Positions 7,392 to 14,968 of a stretch of DNA of 33,517 nt are shown in pieces. The stretch's first letter is position 1. Every line of letters starts with the position of its first letter. Source of the DNA: SpSt-333 sp040751955 (lineage in GTDB: Bacteria; Bacteroidota; Ignavibacteria; UBA10030; UBA8401). Made by a program: the position numbers and the translations under genes. Location of the stretch: contig JBFMFY010000036.1 of assembly GCA_040751955.1 (NCBI GenBank), positions 1 through 33,517 of the forward strand, read 5' to 3'. The notes under the pieces were generated by a model. It was given only the letters and a program-made list of their open reading frames with translations, ran no database searches and had not been told where the DNA came from.

Positions 7392-7420
7392 TTGCTTTTG
7401 TTATGAGGTTGCCATAAATT
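7392..7420 (+). promoter_or_regulatory. Candidate tracrRNA promoter
   Basis: TTGCTT (7392-7397), a 17-base spacer and TAAATT (7415-7420) read on the + strand just before the anti-repeat. A transcript would start near 7427. It is divergent from cas9, whose start codon is at 7371. The match to the -10 consensus is only moderate. Confidence 0.45.
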
Positions 7421-7507
7421 GCTACCGAATCAAATCACAATAAGGATGATTCCGTAGGAAGCTTTGCTTCATGAGTTTTGCCCCTTGTACTGAACAGGGG
7501 GCTTTTT
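7421..7507 (+). ncRNA. tracrRNA of the type II-C system
   Basis: The anti-repeat AATCAAATCACAA (7428-7440) is the exact complement of TTGTGATTTGATT in the CRISPR repeat. CTACC (7422-7426) can pair with the repeat's GGTAG after a small bulge. Downstream come a nexus-like stem (AAGGATGATTCC, 7442-7453), a perfect hairpin GAAGC-TTT-GCTTC (7458-7470) and a terminator hairpin. This order of duplex, nexus, hairpin and terminator is the standard tracrRNA layout. The exact 5' end is inferred. Its strand fixes the array direction as +. Confidence 0.92.
7480..7507 (+). terminator. tracrRNA rho-independent terminator
   Basis: GCCCCTTGT (7480-7488) pairs with ACAGGGGGC (7494-7502) including one G-T pair, and TTTTT follows (7503-7507). 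It forms the last hairpin of the tracrRNA. Confidence 0.88.
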
Positions 7508-7572
7508 ATTTCTACCGATCAAAATAATTGTCATTGTAAACTTTTTAGAATTTTTAGTCAAGATTTTAGTCC

Positions 7573-7600
7573 GTCATTCCCAAATTTTTTTATTGGGAAT
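7573..7600. repeat. Palindromic repeat GTCATTCCCAA...TTGGGAAT
   Basis: GTCATTCCCAA (7573-7583) pairs with TTGGGAAT (7593-7600). It is a diverged member of the GTCATTCCCG family seen at 7963 and 851. Confidence 0.6.
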
Positions 7601-7809
7601 ACATCCATCCCCTCAAAAATAATCTGCGGGTATGCTTCATGTAAGGCAATATTTCCACCACCCCCTCCATCTATTACTATAACCGCGCTTCACAAACTAT
7701 TCAATAATTTTTGGAAGTTGTTTGAAACTGTGTGTACTTATGGGTGTGTGTTTGTTCTTGTCAGCACTGCGCACTTCGGATGCCGCTCGCACAATCTGGA
7801 GGATATTGC
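7601..7809. other. Non-coding stretch between tracrRNA and acyl-CoA synthetase
   Basis: No convincing gene, RNA or repeat is seen here. The short open frames in the area lack family features. Together with the neighbouring remnant and repeats it makes 7508-8037 a gene-poor junction between the CRISPR locus and the next conserved gene. Confidence 0.5.
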
Positions 7810-7938
7810 GAAGCGGAGTTGAAAGACCTGCGCGAATTTGCCGTTGCAAAGTACGTTCAGTTCCATAACTTGTTGACGAAAAAACAGAAGTTGATACGGA
7901 AAGAGAAGTTGGAGAAGTACAGGAAGTGTCGGGGATAG
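7810..7938 (+). pseudogene. Possible 3' remnant of an unrecognised gene
   Basis: About 42 codons read as a lysine-rich, helix-like protein tail (AELKDLREFAVAKYVQFHNL, then KKQK, RKEK, YRK), with codon use like a real gene. They end at a TAG stop. Upstream in the same frame the sequence is cysteine-rich and unlike protein, so no proper start is present. I do not recognise the family. It may be the leftover end of a gene removed when the CRISPR locus or repeats arrived, or a chance open frame. Confidence 0.25.
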
Positions 7939-7962
7939 ATTTGACTCATTAAAAAAACAATT

Positions 7963-8024
7963 GTCATTCCCGTATGTTTTTAGCGGGAATCCAGAAGATG
8001 GATGCCCGCTTTCGCGGGCATGAC
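7963..8024. repeat. Double palindromic repeat, GTCATTCCCG...GGGCATGAC
   Basis: Two hairpins sit side by side: GTCATTCCCG/CGGGAATCCAG (7963-7994) and GATGCCCGC/GCGGGCATGAC (about 8001-8024). The outer ends are GTCAT and ATGAC, like the GIY-YIG-bearing cluster but without a gene between them. Read on the - strand, the second hairpin is followed by TTGTTTTTTT, so it may terminate the acyl-CoA synthetase transcript. Confidence 0.8.
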
Positions 8025-8037
8025 ATTGTACTGTTGA

Positions 8038-9762
8038 TTACTCTTCCACCGGCTGGGGAGCGAGATTCGCAAAGCGTTTGATCTTTTGCGTGGTCGTCTT
8101 CTGAAATTCCTGGTCGCGGATGATGAACTTGCGAATCTGTTTGTAACTGCTCACTTGCTTGTTCGTCTTCGCCACTTCATCCGCAATGATTTGATGCAGA
8201 AATTCTTTCGTGATCTCTCTTCCCGTCCGTTCCGACAGTTCAATGACTGCCTCGGCATCCACAACGATCTGCGCTGCAATGATTTCGTCCAGTTTCGGAT
8301 CGTCTTCGCCGTACACCAGCGATTCCAGAATGAACGGGCTGCGGTTCAACACATCTTCGATCTCTTCGGGAAAAACATTCTTTCCGGACTTTGAAATGAT
8401 CACGTTCTTCTTCCGCCCGCTGATATGCAGGAATCCATCCTCATCGATATATCCGAGATCGCCCGTCTTGAACCATCCGTTTTCCATCACATCATTTGTT
8501 GCAGAAGGATTTTTGTAATATCCGAGCATCACGTTCGGTCCCTTTGCGAAGACCTCGCCAACTCCGTCGCTGTCCGGATTGTTGATCATCAATTCCACAC
8601 CGGGAAGAGGAAGTCCTGCCGCATCGTCTTTAAAATTAAATGGTGAATTTAACGCAAGAATGGGGGATGTTTCGGTAAGTCCGTATCCTTGAATGAAGTT
8701 GAAACCGAGGTCGCGCAATCCTTTTGCCACCAGCGGATCGGGCGCAGCGCCGCCGGCAATGAAGTACCGTATCGCCCCGCCAAACTTGTGATGCAATTCT
8801 TTGAAGACCGATCTCTTTGCCCCTTTCCATCCGACCGTTTGCAGTACATCGGTCACTTTAATCAATGGATTTAAAATCTTTGCGACGGTTTTCTTTTCCT
8901 GGATTCCTTTATGGATCCGCTTGAACATCTTATCGTACAGCAGCGGCACGCCGAGCAGGATGGTCGCTTTCACCCGCTGCAAATCGTCAACTACTGTTTT
9001 CAGCGAGCGGGCAAAATGGATCGATGATCCGGCGAAGAGCGGGCAGAGCATTCCGCAGTTGCATTCGTACGTATGGTGCATCGGCAGGACGGAAAGAAAA
9101 CGGTCCGCAGGATACATCGGAAAGACACTGAGCATCGCCATCAGGTTGGATGCGATATTCCATTGCGAGAGCATCACTCCTTTTGCTCTTCCCAATGTAC
9201 CGGATGTAAAAATGATGACACTCATCTCTTTTGGGTCTATCTTCGGCAGTTCTTCAATCGAGCAGCCTCGAGCATTCATCGTTAATTCCGCCATCGAAAA
9301 GAATTTGCCGTTTCTGCCGATTGAATCCATTGATATATAGTGGTTTACCTTCCGGAGTGACGCATGCGATTCGGTGAAAATCTGTTCGTACTGCGATGAG
9401 AAGATGACCGCTTCCGCATCCGACTCGTGGATAACGTTCAGGATCTCGTTCTGGCTCAGATTCCTGTCAATCGGCACAACCACATAATTGAAACACGCCA
9501 TCGTCAGATAACTGAGCGCCCATTGCACTCGGTTCTCGCCGATGACTGCGATGTGGCTCCGCTCTTTGATACCGAGATCGCGGAGCGCAGTACCGAACTT
9601 CAGTATCTGTTTCATCATTGCAGCGTACGTCATGCGCGGGATCGGCGTATCGTTGAGATCTTCAAGTGCAAGTTTGTTTCCATACCGCTGTGATGTCTGG
9701 ATGATCATATCCTGCAGTGAGGTGATGGTCGGAACGCTGTGGATCTTGAGATGTTTTTTCAT
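8038..9762 (-). CDS. Long-chain acyl-CoA synthetase (AMP-binding enzyme)
   Basis: This 574-aa enzyme belongs to the adenylate-forming family and would activate fatty acids with ATP to acyl-AMP and then acyl-CoA. The motifs are the P-loop-like IFTSGTLGRAKGVM (about 184-197; the usual TSGTTGxPKG is varied at two places), GYGLTETSP in the middle and the hinge region WFKTGDLGYIDEDGFLHISG, then KKNVIISKSGKNVFPEEIE. The last motif, with the conserved lysine, is typical of long-chain FadD enzymes. There is no signal peptide, so it should be cytosolic or membrane-associated. AAAGG lies about 10 nt before the start. The gene stands alone on the - strand. Substrate length cannot be read from the sequence. 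Confidence 0.92.
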   Translation of the reverse strand: MKKHLKIHSVPTITSLQDMIIQTSQRYGNKLALEDLNDTPIPRMTYAAMMKQILKFGTALRDLGIKERSHIAVIGENRVQWALSYLTMACFNYVVVPIDRNLSQNEILNVIHESDAEAVIFSSQYEQIFTESHASLRKVNHYISMDSIGRNGKFFSMAELTMNARGCSIEELPKIDPKEMSVIIFTSGTLGRAKGVMLSQWNIASNLMAMLSVFPMYPADRFLSVLPMHHTYECNCGMLCPLFAGSSIHFARSLKTVVDDLQRVKATILLGVPLLYDKMFKRIHKGIQEKKTVAKILNPLIKVTDVLQTVGWKGAKRSVFKELHHKFGGAIRYFIAGGAAPDPLVAKGLRDLGFNFIQGYGLTETSPILALNSPFNFKDDAAGLPLPGVELMINNPDSDGVGEVFAKGPNVMLGYYKNPSATNDVMENGWFKTGDLGYIDEDGFLHISGRKKNVIISKSGKNVFPEEIEDVLNRSPFILESLVYGEDDPKLDEIIAAQIVVDAEAVIELSERTGREITKEFLHQIIADEVAKTNKQVSSYKQIRKFIIRDQEFQKTTTQKIKRFANLAPQPVEE

Positions 9763-9913
9763 GATGTCGCCTTTGCAACATGGTTGTCGATTTGAAAGAG
9801 CGCTGAAAAGGTAACGGAAATTCTCTCCAGCCTCAATACAAAACGAAATGTTTTTCGGCGATATTCCTACTGTTTTATCTGAATTCCATTTGCAATCGGA
9901 CTGAAAAGTTTTG

Positions 9914-9945
9914 TTTTGGAGAGGGGGAAAATAATTTTTATATTG
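9914..9945 (+). promoter_or_regulatory. Candidate promoter of tRNA-Pro
   Basis: TTTTGG (9914-9919) and TATATTG (9939-9945) precede the tRNA. This looks more like a Bacteroidota-type TTTG/TAnnTTTG promoter than a strict sigma70 one. Initiation would fall a few bases before 9960. The evidence is position and weak motif match only. Confidence 0.3.
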
Positions 9946-9959
9946 ATACAGAAATTATA

Positions 9960-10034
9960 CGGGAAGTAGCTCAGCCCGGCTAGAGCGCTTGCTTTGGGAG
10001 CAAGAAGTCGCAGGTTCGAATCCTGTCTTCCCGA
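9960..10034 (+). tRNA. tRNA-Pro (anticodon TGG)
   Basis: The acceptor stem CGGGAAG (9960-9966) pairs with CTTCCCG (10027-10033), with discriminator A at 10034. The D arm contains AGCTCAGCCCGGCTAGAGC. The anticodon arm is CTTGC-TTTGGGA-GCAAG with anticodon TGG, and the T arm is GCAGG-TTCGAAT-CCTGT. The CCA end is not encoded. The cloverleaf is complete. Confidence 0.98.
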
Positions 10035-10107
10035 CAATTAAATGGGATCTATGAAGTCGTCCGCTCGCTGAGTCGAGTCTTCGACCGAAGGCGGATCTTC
10101 CCGACAA
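10026..10107. repeat. Duplicated tRNA 3' end (12-bp direct repeat)
   Basis: TCTTCCCGACAA occurs at 10026-10037 (end of the tRNA) and again at 10096-10107. The 58 bp between them contain a hairpin with TCCGC (10060-10064)/GCGGA (10091-10095) and an inner GTCGA (10072-10076)/TCGAC (10081-10085). The inner words resemble the TGAGTCGA palindromic repeats. Either a target-site duplication or an attachment-site scar could produce this. Confidence 0.6.
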
Positions 10108-10116
10108 AGTTAAAAA

Positions 10117-10145
10117 CCCTCGCATGATGCGGGGGATTTTCTTTT
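10117..10145 (+). terminator. Terminator between tRNA-Pro and the transporter
   Basis: CCCTCGCA (10117-10124) pairs with TGCGGGGG (10128-10135) including one T-G pair, and ATTTTCTTTT follows. The T-tract runs straight into the transporter ATG at 10146. It most simply terminates the tRNA transcript. Confidence 0.8.
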
Positions 10146-10664
10146 ATGGTCAACGCAATCATCTATATCGCCGCTACGCTTGCCGCCAATTACACCGCAA
10201 CATGGTTCATCCATTTTCCTGTCTTCGGACAGGTATCGGTGGCGACATTCATCTTCGGGATTACGTTCACGCAGCGGGACCGCGTTCACAACAAACTCGG
10301 ACGGAAAAATGTGTATCTGATGATCGGTGTTGCGGCGCTGCTGAACCTTATCGTCACGATTCTCGGTGCAGTCGAGTGGAGGATTATCTTGGCGTCGTTC
10401 ATTGCAATCATACTTGCCGAAACCGCCGACACGGAGATCTACCAGTACTACATCAATAATACATGGGGACTGCGTGTGCTGAAGAGCAACGCTGTAAGCA
10501 TTCCACTGGACAGTTTACTCTTTAATACAATTGCGTTTGCCGGTGTATTCACACAGTGGGAAGTTGCTTCGATCATTTTCGGCGAAATTGTTTTCAAGGG
10601 TATTGTCAGTGCAGTGGCGGCGCTGAAGCCGATAGAATATTTCAGGACGCGCACAGTCCGCTGA
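10146..10664 (+). CDS. VUT-family membrane transporter (queuosine-precursor type, YhhQ-like)
   Basis: This 172-aa protein has about six hydrophobic segments and the VUT/DUF165 signatures FGITFTQRDRVHNKLGRKN near residue 40-58 and ETADTEIYQYY near residue 93-103. Members of the family take up queuosine precursors (preQ0/preQ1) for tRNA modification, so that substrate is likely but not proven. It lies just downstream of a tRNA gene. The start codon touches the T-tract of a terminator, leaving no ribosome-binding site of its own, so expression by read-through or a new upstream start should be considered. No preQ1 riboswitch consensus could be recognised upstream. Confidence 0.85.
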   Translation: MVNAIIYIAATLAANYTATWFIHFPVFGQVSVATFIFGITFTQRDRVHNKLGRKNVYLMIGVAALLNLIVTILGAVEWRIILASFIAIILAETADTEIYQYYINNTWGLRVLKSNAVSIPLDSLLFNTIAFAGVFTQWEVASIIFGEIVFKGIVSAVAALKPIEYFRTRTVR

Positions 10665-10672
10665 AGCAGAAC

Positions 10673-10688
10673 GCAACCTGAAGGTTGC
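10673..10688. repeat. Short palindrome GCAACCTGAAGGTTGC
   Basis: Two 7-bp arms, GCAACCT and AGGTTGC, are separated by GA, and GGCTACAGG follows. It lies between the transporter and the isomerase promoter. It looks like another small intergenic repeat unit; only one copy is seen here. Confidence 0.5.
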
Positions 10689-10710
10689 GGCTACAGGTTT
10701 CCATCCTTCC

Positions 10711-10739
10711 TTGCTTCTCGGTCATTATTTCAATATACT
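10711..10739 (+). promoter_or_regulatory. Promoter of the isoprenoid/PTS gene cluster
   Basis: TTGCTT (10711-10716), a 17-base spacer and TATACT (10734-10739) give a good sigma70-type match. Initiation would fall at about 10746, one base before the isomerase ATG at 10747, so the mRNA would be leaderless. No Shine-Dalgarno sequence is present before the ATG, which agrees. Confidence 0.65.
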
Positions 10740-10746
10740 TTTTTTG

Positions 10747-11805
10747 ATGAACAAAAAAGCGAAACGGACGACATCATCGCGCAAGCGGGATCATGTGCTG
10801 TTGACGGTCAATAAGGATGTCACGTTTCGTCAGAAGACCAACGGATTTGATCGGTGGGAATTTGTTCACAATGCGCTGCCGGAGATCAATCTCTCTGATG
10901 TTGACACCCAAACAACATTTCTCGGAAAAAATTTATCGCTTCCGTTAATGATCTCCTGCATGACGGGAGGGTACAAGGAAGCGGAAAAGATCAATCGTGA
11001 ACTGGCGGAAGTGTGTGAAGAATTTCATCTTGCCATGGGAGTCGGCAGCCAGCGGCAGGCAATGGAAGACAAGACGTACCATTCTACATTTTCCATTGCC
11101 CGTAAATCGGCACCCTCTATTCCGTTGGTGGGAAACATTGGCGCACCGGAAGTTGCAGTATTGAATGATGTTTCTCCGATACTCCGCCTTGCAGAAATGA
11201 TACAGGCGGATGCTTTTGCCGTTCATCTGAACCCGTTGCAGGAATTTTTGCAGCCGGAAGGGAATACGAATTTCAAAGGTGTCTTGAACGGGATCGAAAA
11301 ACTGGTGAAGCAGCTCCCGATTCCTGTCATAGTAAAAGAAATCGGTGCAGGAATTTCCGGCGAAGTAGCGCTGCGGTTGATTAACGCCGGCGTTACGTAT
11401 ATCGATGTCGCCGGCGCAGGCGGTACAAGTTGGGCGGGAGTGGAAATTCTTCGCAGAAATGAAACGAAAGAACAGAAAGAACAGTGGAATCCGTTCTGGG
11501 ATTGGGGAATTCCGACCGCCGACGCTCTACAAGAAGTTGCCGGATTAAAACAGCAGTTTCCGGCATTGACGGTGATCGGGTCGGGAGGAATTTCACGTGC
11601 CGTTGACGGCGCAAAAGCGATCGCACTAGGTGTTGATTTGGTTGCATCTGCCCGCCCGATGTTGAAAGCGTTGATGCACGGCGGGACAAACGAACTGAAA
11701 TCAATGATCGCACACTGGCAGAAAGAATTCAGCGGCATCATGTTCCTGCTCGGTGCAAAGTCCGTGAATGAATTGAAATCGACAAAACGAATACGAAAAA
11801 TTTGA
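10747..11805 (+). CDS. fni: Type 2 isopentenyl-diphosphate delta-isomerase
   Basis: The enzyme interconverts isopentenyl and dimethylallyl diphosphate, the two isoprenoid building blocks, using FMN and magnesium. The family motifs run in order: SSRKRDHVL near the start, MISCMTGGYKEA, GVGSQRQAM, VGNIGAPEV, HLNPLQEFLQPEGN, VIVKEIGAGIS, DVAGAGGTSWAGVE and a final GSGGISRAVDGAKAIALG flavin/phosphate-binding region. I chose the ATG at 10747 (352 aa). An upstream TTG at 10711 lies in the -35 box and adds a non-conserved hydrophobic stretch. The gene starts a tight cluster: the polyprenyl synthase ATG follows one base after its stop. It resembles no type 1 isomerase. Confidence 0.95.
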   Translation: MNKKAKRTTSSRKRDHVLLTVNKDVTFRQKTNGFDRWEFVHNALPEINLSDVDTQTTFLGKNLSLPLMISCMTGGYKEAEKINRELAEVCEEFHLAMGVGSQRQAMEDKTYHSTFSIARKSAPSIPLVGNIGAPEVAVLNDVSPILRLAEMIQADAFAVHLNPLQEFLQPEGNTNFKGVLNGIEKLVKQLPIPVIVKEIGAGISGEVALRLINAGVTYIDVAGAGGTSWAGVEILRRNETKEQKEQWNPFWDWGIPTADALQEVAGLKQQFPALTVIGSGGISRAVDGAKAIALGVDLVASARPMLKALMHGGTNELKSMIAHWQKEFSGIMFLLGAKSVNELKSTKRIRKI

Positions 11806-11806
11806 A

Positions 11807-12787
11807 ATGACCTCGTTCGATACAAAGTACAGACGGTACAGATCGTTGATCGATCAGAAACTGAAACAATCAATCCGCAAGAACGAACCGGTCACTTTGT
11901 ATGACCCCATGCGGTATGTTTTGTCCGCAAGCGGAAAAAGAGTCCGTCCCCTGCTGATCTTACTGGCGTGCGAAGCGGTCGGCGGCACGATGAACCAGGC
12001 GCTGAACGCTGCTGTTGCCATCGAAGTGCTGCACAATTTCACTCTTGTTCACGACGATATTATGGACCATGCTCCATCACGCCGCGGAAGAGCAACAGTG
12101 CATGTACGGTGGGATGCAAACACGGCGATACTTGTCGGCGATGAACTTGTTGCGCTTGCGTACAGAGAATTGCTCCGGACCAAATCGCGTGCAATTGCAC
12201 AGGTTGCCGATGTCTTTACCGAAGGTGTCGTTGAAGTGTGCGAAGGTCAGTCGTTCGACAAGGAATTTGAATCGCTGAACGATGTCTCGCTCAACGATTA
12301 TCTTCTTATGATTTCAAAGAAGACAGGAAAATTATTCTCGGTCTCTTCCGAGATCGGCGCTCTGATCGGCGGCGGTACCGAGCGTGAAATTCAGGCGCTC
12401 CGTGCGTATGGGAAAAGCATCGGCAGAGCGTTCCAGATACAGGATGATCTTCTCGATATCGTTGCCGACGAAAAAGAGTTCGGCAAAAAGATCGGCGGCG
12501 ATATTCTGGAAGGGAAGAAAACCTTTCTGTTGATTCAGGCGTACGAACGAGCAACGGGCAGAGACAAGAGGACACTCCGAACTATCTTTGATAAAAAGGG
12601 AATAACATCCAGACATATTCCCGTTATTAAAGAAATTTATGAACGGCTGGGGGTGATCGGGACGGCAAAAGAGTGGATCGATAAAGATATCAAACAAGCG
12701 AACCTTCAACTTTTAAAATTAAGAGACACACGGACGCGCAGTATGCTGTACTGGTTCTCCGATATGGTACTCAACAGACAGTTCTGA
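11807..12787 (+). CDS. Polyprenyl (farnesyl/geranylgeranyl-type) diphosphate synthase
   Basis: The 326-aa enzyme condenses isopentenyl diphosphate onto allylic diphosphates. The first aspartate-rich motif is DDIMD at 83-87 (VHDDIMDHAPSRRG) and the second is DDLLD at 213-217 (AFQIQDDLLDIVADEKEFGK). GKRVRPLL at 43-50 and GKKTFLL further on bind the diphosphate. Residues just before the first motif (NFTLVH) do not settle the product chain length, so farnesyl, geranylgeranyl or longer products are all possible. It directly follows the isomerase and precedes HPr by 8 nt, so the three are probably one transcript. There is no membrane segment; it is cytosolic. Confidence 0.93.
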   Translation: MTSFDTKYRRYRSLIDQKLKQSIRKNEPVTLYDPMRYVLSASGKRVRPLLILLACEAVGGTMNQALNAAVAIEVLHNFTLVHDDIMDHAPSRRGRATVHVRWDANTAILVGDELVALAYRELLRTKSRAIAQVADVFTEGVVEVCEGQSFDKEFESLNDVSLNDYLLMISKKTGKLFSVSSEIGALIGGGTEREIQALRAYGKSIGRAFQIQDDLLDIVADEKEFGKKIGGDILEGKKTFLLIQAYERATGRDKRTLRTIFDKKGITSRHIPVIKEIYERLGVIGTAKEWIDKDIKQANLQLLKLRDTRTRSMLYWFSDMVLNRQF

Positions 12788-12795
12788 CTGTATTC

Positions 12796-13062
12796 ATGAT
12801 CGAACAAGAAGTGACGATTAAAAATAGAGCCGGACTTCACACGCGCCCTGCCGCAGCGTTAGTGAAGACAGCGGCAAAATTCCAGTCTGAGTTTTACATA
12901 ATTAAAGACGGATTTGAGATCAACGGAAAAAGCATCATCGGCGTGATGACGCTCGCTGCGGAACAAGGTTCGACATTGCAATTGCGATTTGAGGGTGTGG
13001 ATGAAGAAGCGGCGGCAAAAGAAGTGATCGGGTTGTTTGAGCGGGGATTTGACGAAGTATAA
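12796..13062 (+). CDS. ptsH: Phosphocarrier protein HPr
   Basis: HPr passes phosphate from enzyme I to EIIA proteins. The 88-aa protein has the active histidine at position 15 (AGLHTRPAA) and the regulatory serine at position 46 (GKSIIGVM), the site used by HPr kinase, followed by TLAAEQGSTL. It is of normal family length. Enzyme I lies 52 nt downstream. No EII permease is found nearby, so the pair may serve a regulatory or mannose-type EIIA relay encoded elsewhere. Confidence 0.95.
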   Translation: MIEQEVTIKNRAGLHTRPAAALVKTAAKFQSEFYIIKDGFEINGKSIIGVMTLAAEQGSTLQLRFEGVDEEAAAKEVIGLFERGFDEV

Positions 13063-13114
13063 TACAACAACGTGGGCTCCACCTTAACAGTGCAGCCTGT
13101 TCTTGAAAATATTT

Positions 13115-14863
13115 ATGGAAAAGAAATCGGAAATAGTACTTCATGGAATTGCGGCATCTCCCGGTATCGTTCTGGGTAAAGCGTACATTTTTACAAAACA
13201 CGTTCCGCGCATCGAAGAGAAATCGATACCTGCGGACAATATAGAGATAGAATTATCCCGCCTTGACCACGCGCAGAAACGATCGCAGAAAGAACTTGAG
13301 AAAATTCTTCAATTAACGGAAGAAAAAGTCGGCAACCAGAAAGCGAAGATCTTCGAAGCGCAGATCATGATCCTGAGCGATGCAGTGCTCTTCGACTCGA
13401 TCAAGAAACGGATCCAGAAGGAATTGAAGAACGCCGAGTGGATCGTGCACAAAGAGATTTCGAAGTACCAGCAGCTGATGCTGAAATCTCCCGACGAATA
13501 TATGCGCGAGCGTGCGCATGATGTGGAGGATGTGAAGAACCGTTTGATCAGGAACATCCAGCAGGATCTGCTCATCTCCCGCTTCGAAAAAAAATCGGTC
13601 GTCATTTCCGAAATGCTGACGCCGGCGGATACAGTCCTCTTCAGCAGAAACGATGTGCTTGCGTATGCAACCGACATGGGAGGGACAACGTCGCACGCAG
13701 CGCTCCTTTCCCGCTCGTTGAAAATTCCTTCTGTTGTCGGTTTGAAGACAATCACCAAACAAGTGCAGCAAGGGGATTGGGTGCTGGTGGATGGATACGC
13801 AGGAACCATCATTGTCAATCCAACACGAGAAACAATATTGCGCTGCAACAAGCGGAAACGAGAGCACCGTCAGTTTGAAGCGCGGCTTGAATTGATCCGC
13901 GATCTTTCGGCACAAACTACCGACGGAAAAGAGGTACGGCTTTCGGGCAATATAGAATTTTCGCAGGAATTCAGGTTCATCAGTCAGCAGGGAGCGCACG
14001 GCATTGGGCTGTACCGCACGGAAGGAATTTTTCTCCGCTCCGAAACGTACCCGAGCGAGCAGATGCAATATAACGAATACAAGACAATTGTTGAAAGAGC
14101 AAAACCGTACAAGGTGGTGATGCGCACGCTCGACATCGGCGGCGACAAAGTGCTGGCGGAGAATTATTCCGAGGACAATCCGTTCCTGGGCTGGCGCGGA
14201 ATCAGGATTCTGCTCGACAAGCCGGAACTCTTTTTGACCCAGCTGCGCGCCATGCTGCGGGCGAGCGCGCATGGCGAAGTGTGGATCATGCTGCCGATGA
14301 TTTCCGGTATCAAAGAGATCCGGCGTTCAAAAGAGATGATAGAACAGGTGAAGCAGGAATTGCGCGGGAAGAATATTCCGTTCGACGAGAATGTGAAGAT
14401 CGGCGTGATGATCGAAGTCCCGTCCGCCGCTGTGATTGCATCCGATATTGCGCAAGAGGTCGATTTCCTCAGCATCGGTACGAACGATCTTATTCAATAT
14501 CTCATCGCGGTGGATCGCGGCAACGATACCGTCTCGTCGCTCTATCAGGAATTTCATCCCGCTGTCATCAAGACGATTCATCATATCATCAAAGCAGGAC
14601 ATTTGCACAATAAACCGGTGAGCATGTGCGGCGAAATGGCTGGCGATCCGACGGCAACACTCCTGCTGCTTGGACTCGGACTGGATGAATTCAGTGTGGC
14701 GCCGATCGTTCTGCCCGAAATCAAGAAGATCATCCGCTCTGTCTCGTTTAAAGAAACAGAAGAGATTGCACAACGCGTGCTGGAGATGAAGACGGAAGAG
14801 GATATCAGCGAGTTTCTCCGCGTAAACCTGCATGCGATGGTGCCGGAGTTGCTGCTCGAGTAA
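13115..14863 (+). CDS. ptsI: Phosphoenolpyruvate-protein phosphotransferase (PTS enzyme I)
   Basis: Enzyme I takes phosphate from PEP and gives it to HPr. The 582-aa protein has the N-terminal HPr-binding domain (GIAASPGIVLGKAYIF) and the phosphohistidine loop GGTTSHAALLSRSLKIPSVV (His about 194). The PEP-binding barrel follows with GIGLYRTEGIFLR, RTLDIGGDK, MLPMISGIKEI and FLSIGTNDLIQY, and the cysteine active-site motif MCGEMAGDP. The ATG at 13115 is preferred to a TTG at 13103 because it aligns with family N-termini. It is full length and intact. It follows ptsH, and the sugar isomerase comes about 105 nt later. Confidence 0.96.
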   Translation: MEKKSEIVLHGIAASPGIVLGKAYIFTKHVPRIEEKSIPADNIEIELSRLDHAQKRSQKELEKILQLTEEKVGNQKAKIFEAQIMILSDAVLFDSIKKRIQKELKNAEWIVHKEISKYQQLMLKSPDEYMRERAHDVEDVKNRLIRNIQQDLLISRFEKKSVVISEMLTPADTVLFSRNDVLAYATDMGGTTSHAALLSRSLKIPSVVGLKTITKQVQQGDWVLVDGYAGTIIVNPTRETILRCNKRKREHRQFEARLELIRDLSAQTTDGKEVRLSGNIEFSQEFRFISQQGAHGIGLYRTEGIFLRSETYPSEQMQYNEYKTIVERAKPYKVVMRTLDIGGDKVLAENYSEDNPFLGWRGIRILLDKPELFLTQLRAMLRASAHGEVWIMLPMISGIKEIRRSKEMIEQVKQELRGKNIPFDENVKIGVMIEVPSAAVIASDIAQEVDFLSIGTNDLIQYLIAVDRGNDTVSSLYQEFHPAVIKTIHHIIKAGHLHNKPVSMCGEMAGDPTATLLLLGLGLDEFSVAPIVLPEIKKIIRSVSFKETEEIAQRVLEMKTEEDISEFLRVNLHAMVPELLLE

Positions 14864-14886
14864 AAAACAACGGTTTAGGGTTCGGG

Positions 14887-14949
14887 GTTTGAGTTTTGAG
14901 ACCTGAATTCTCGATGCATAACCCGAAACACGAACTTCAAAACGCAAAC
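14887..14949. repeat. Imperfect inverted repeat between enzyme I and PGI/PMI
   Basis: GTTTGAGTTTTGA (14887-14899) is matched, inverted, by TTCAAAACGCAAAC (14936-14949) with one mismatch. It lies about 19 nt before the next start codon. It may weaken transcription between ptsI and the isomerase or be a repeat-element relic. Confidence 0.5.
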
Positions 14950-14968
14950 TACATTCAACCAAAAAACT

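Noticed and set aside
10035..10145. preQ1 riboswitch before the VUT transporter
   Set aside because: Looked for because of the predicted substrate, but no preQ1 consensus loop or A-rich tail was found; the hairpin is an ordinary terminator shape.
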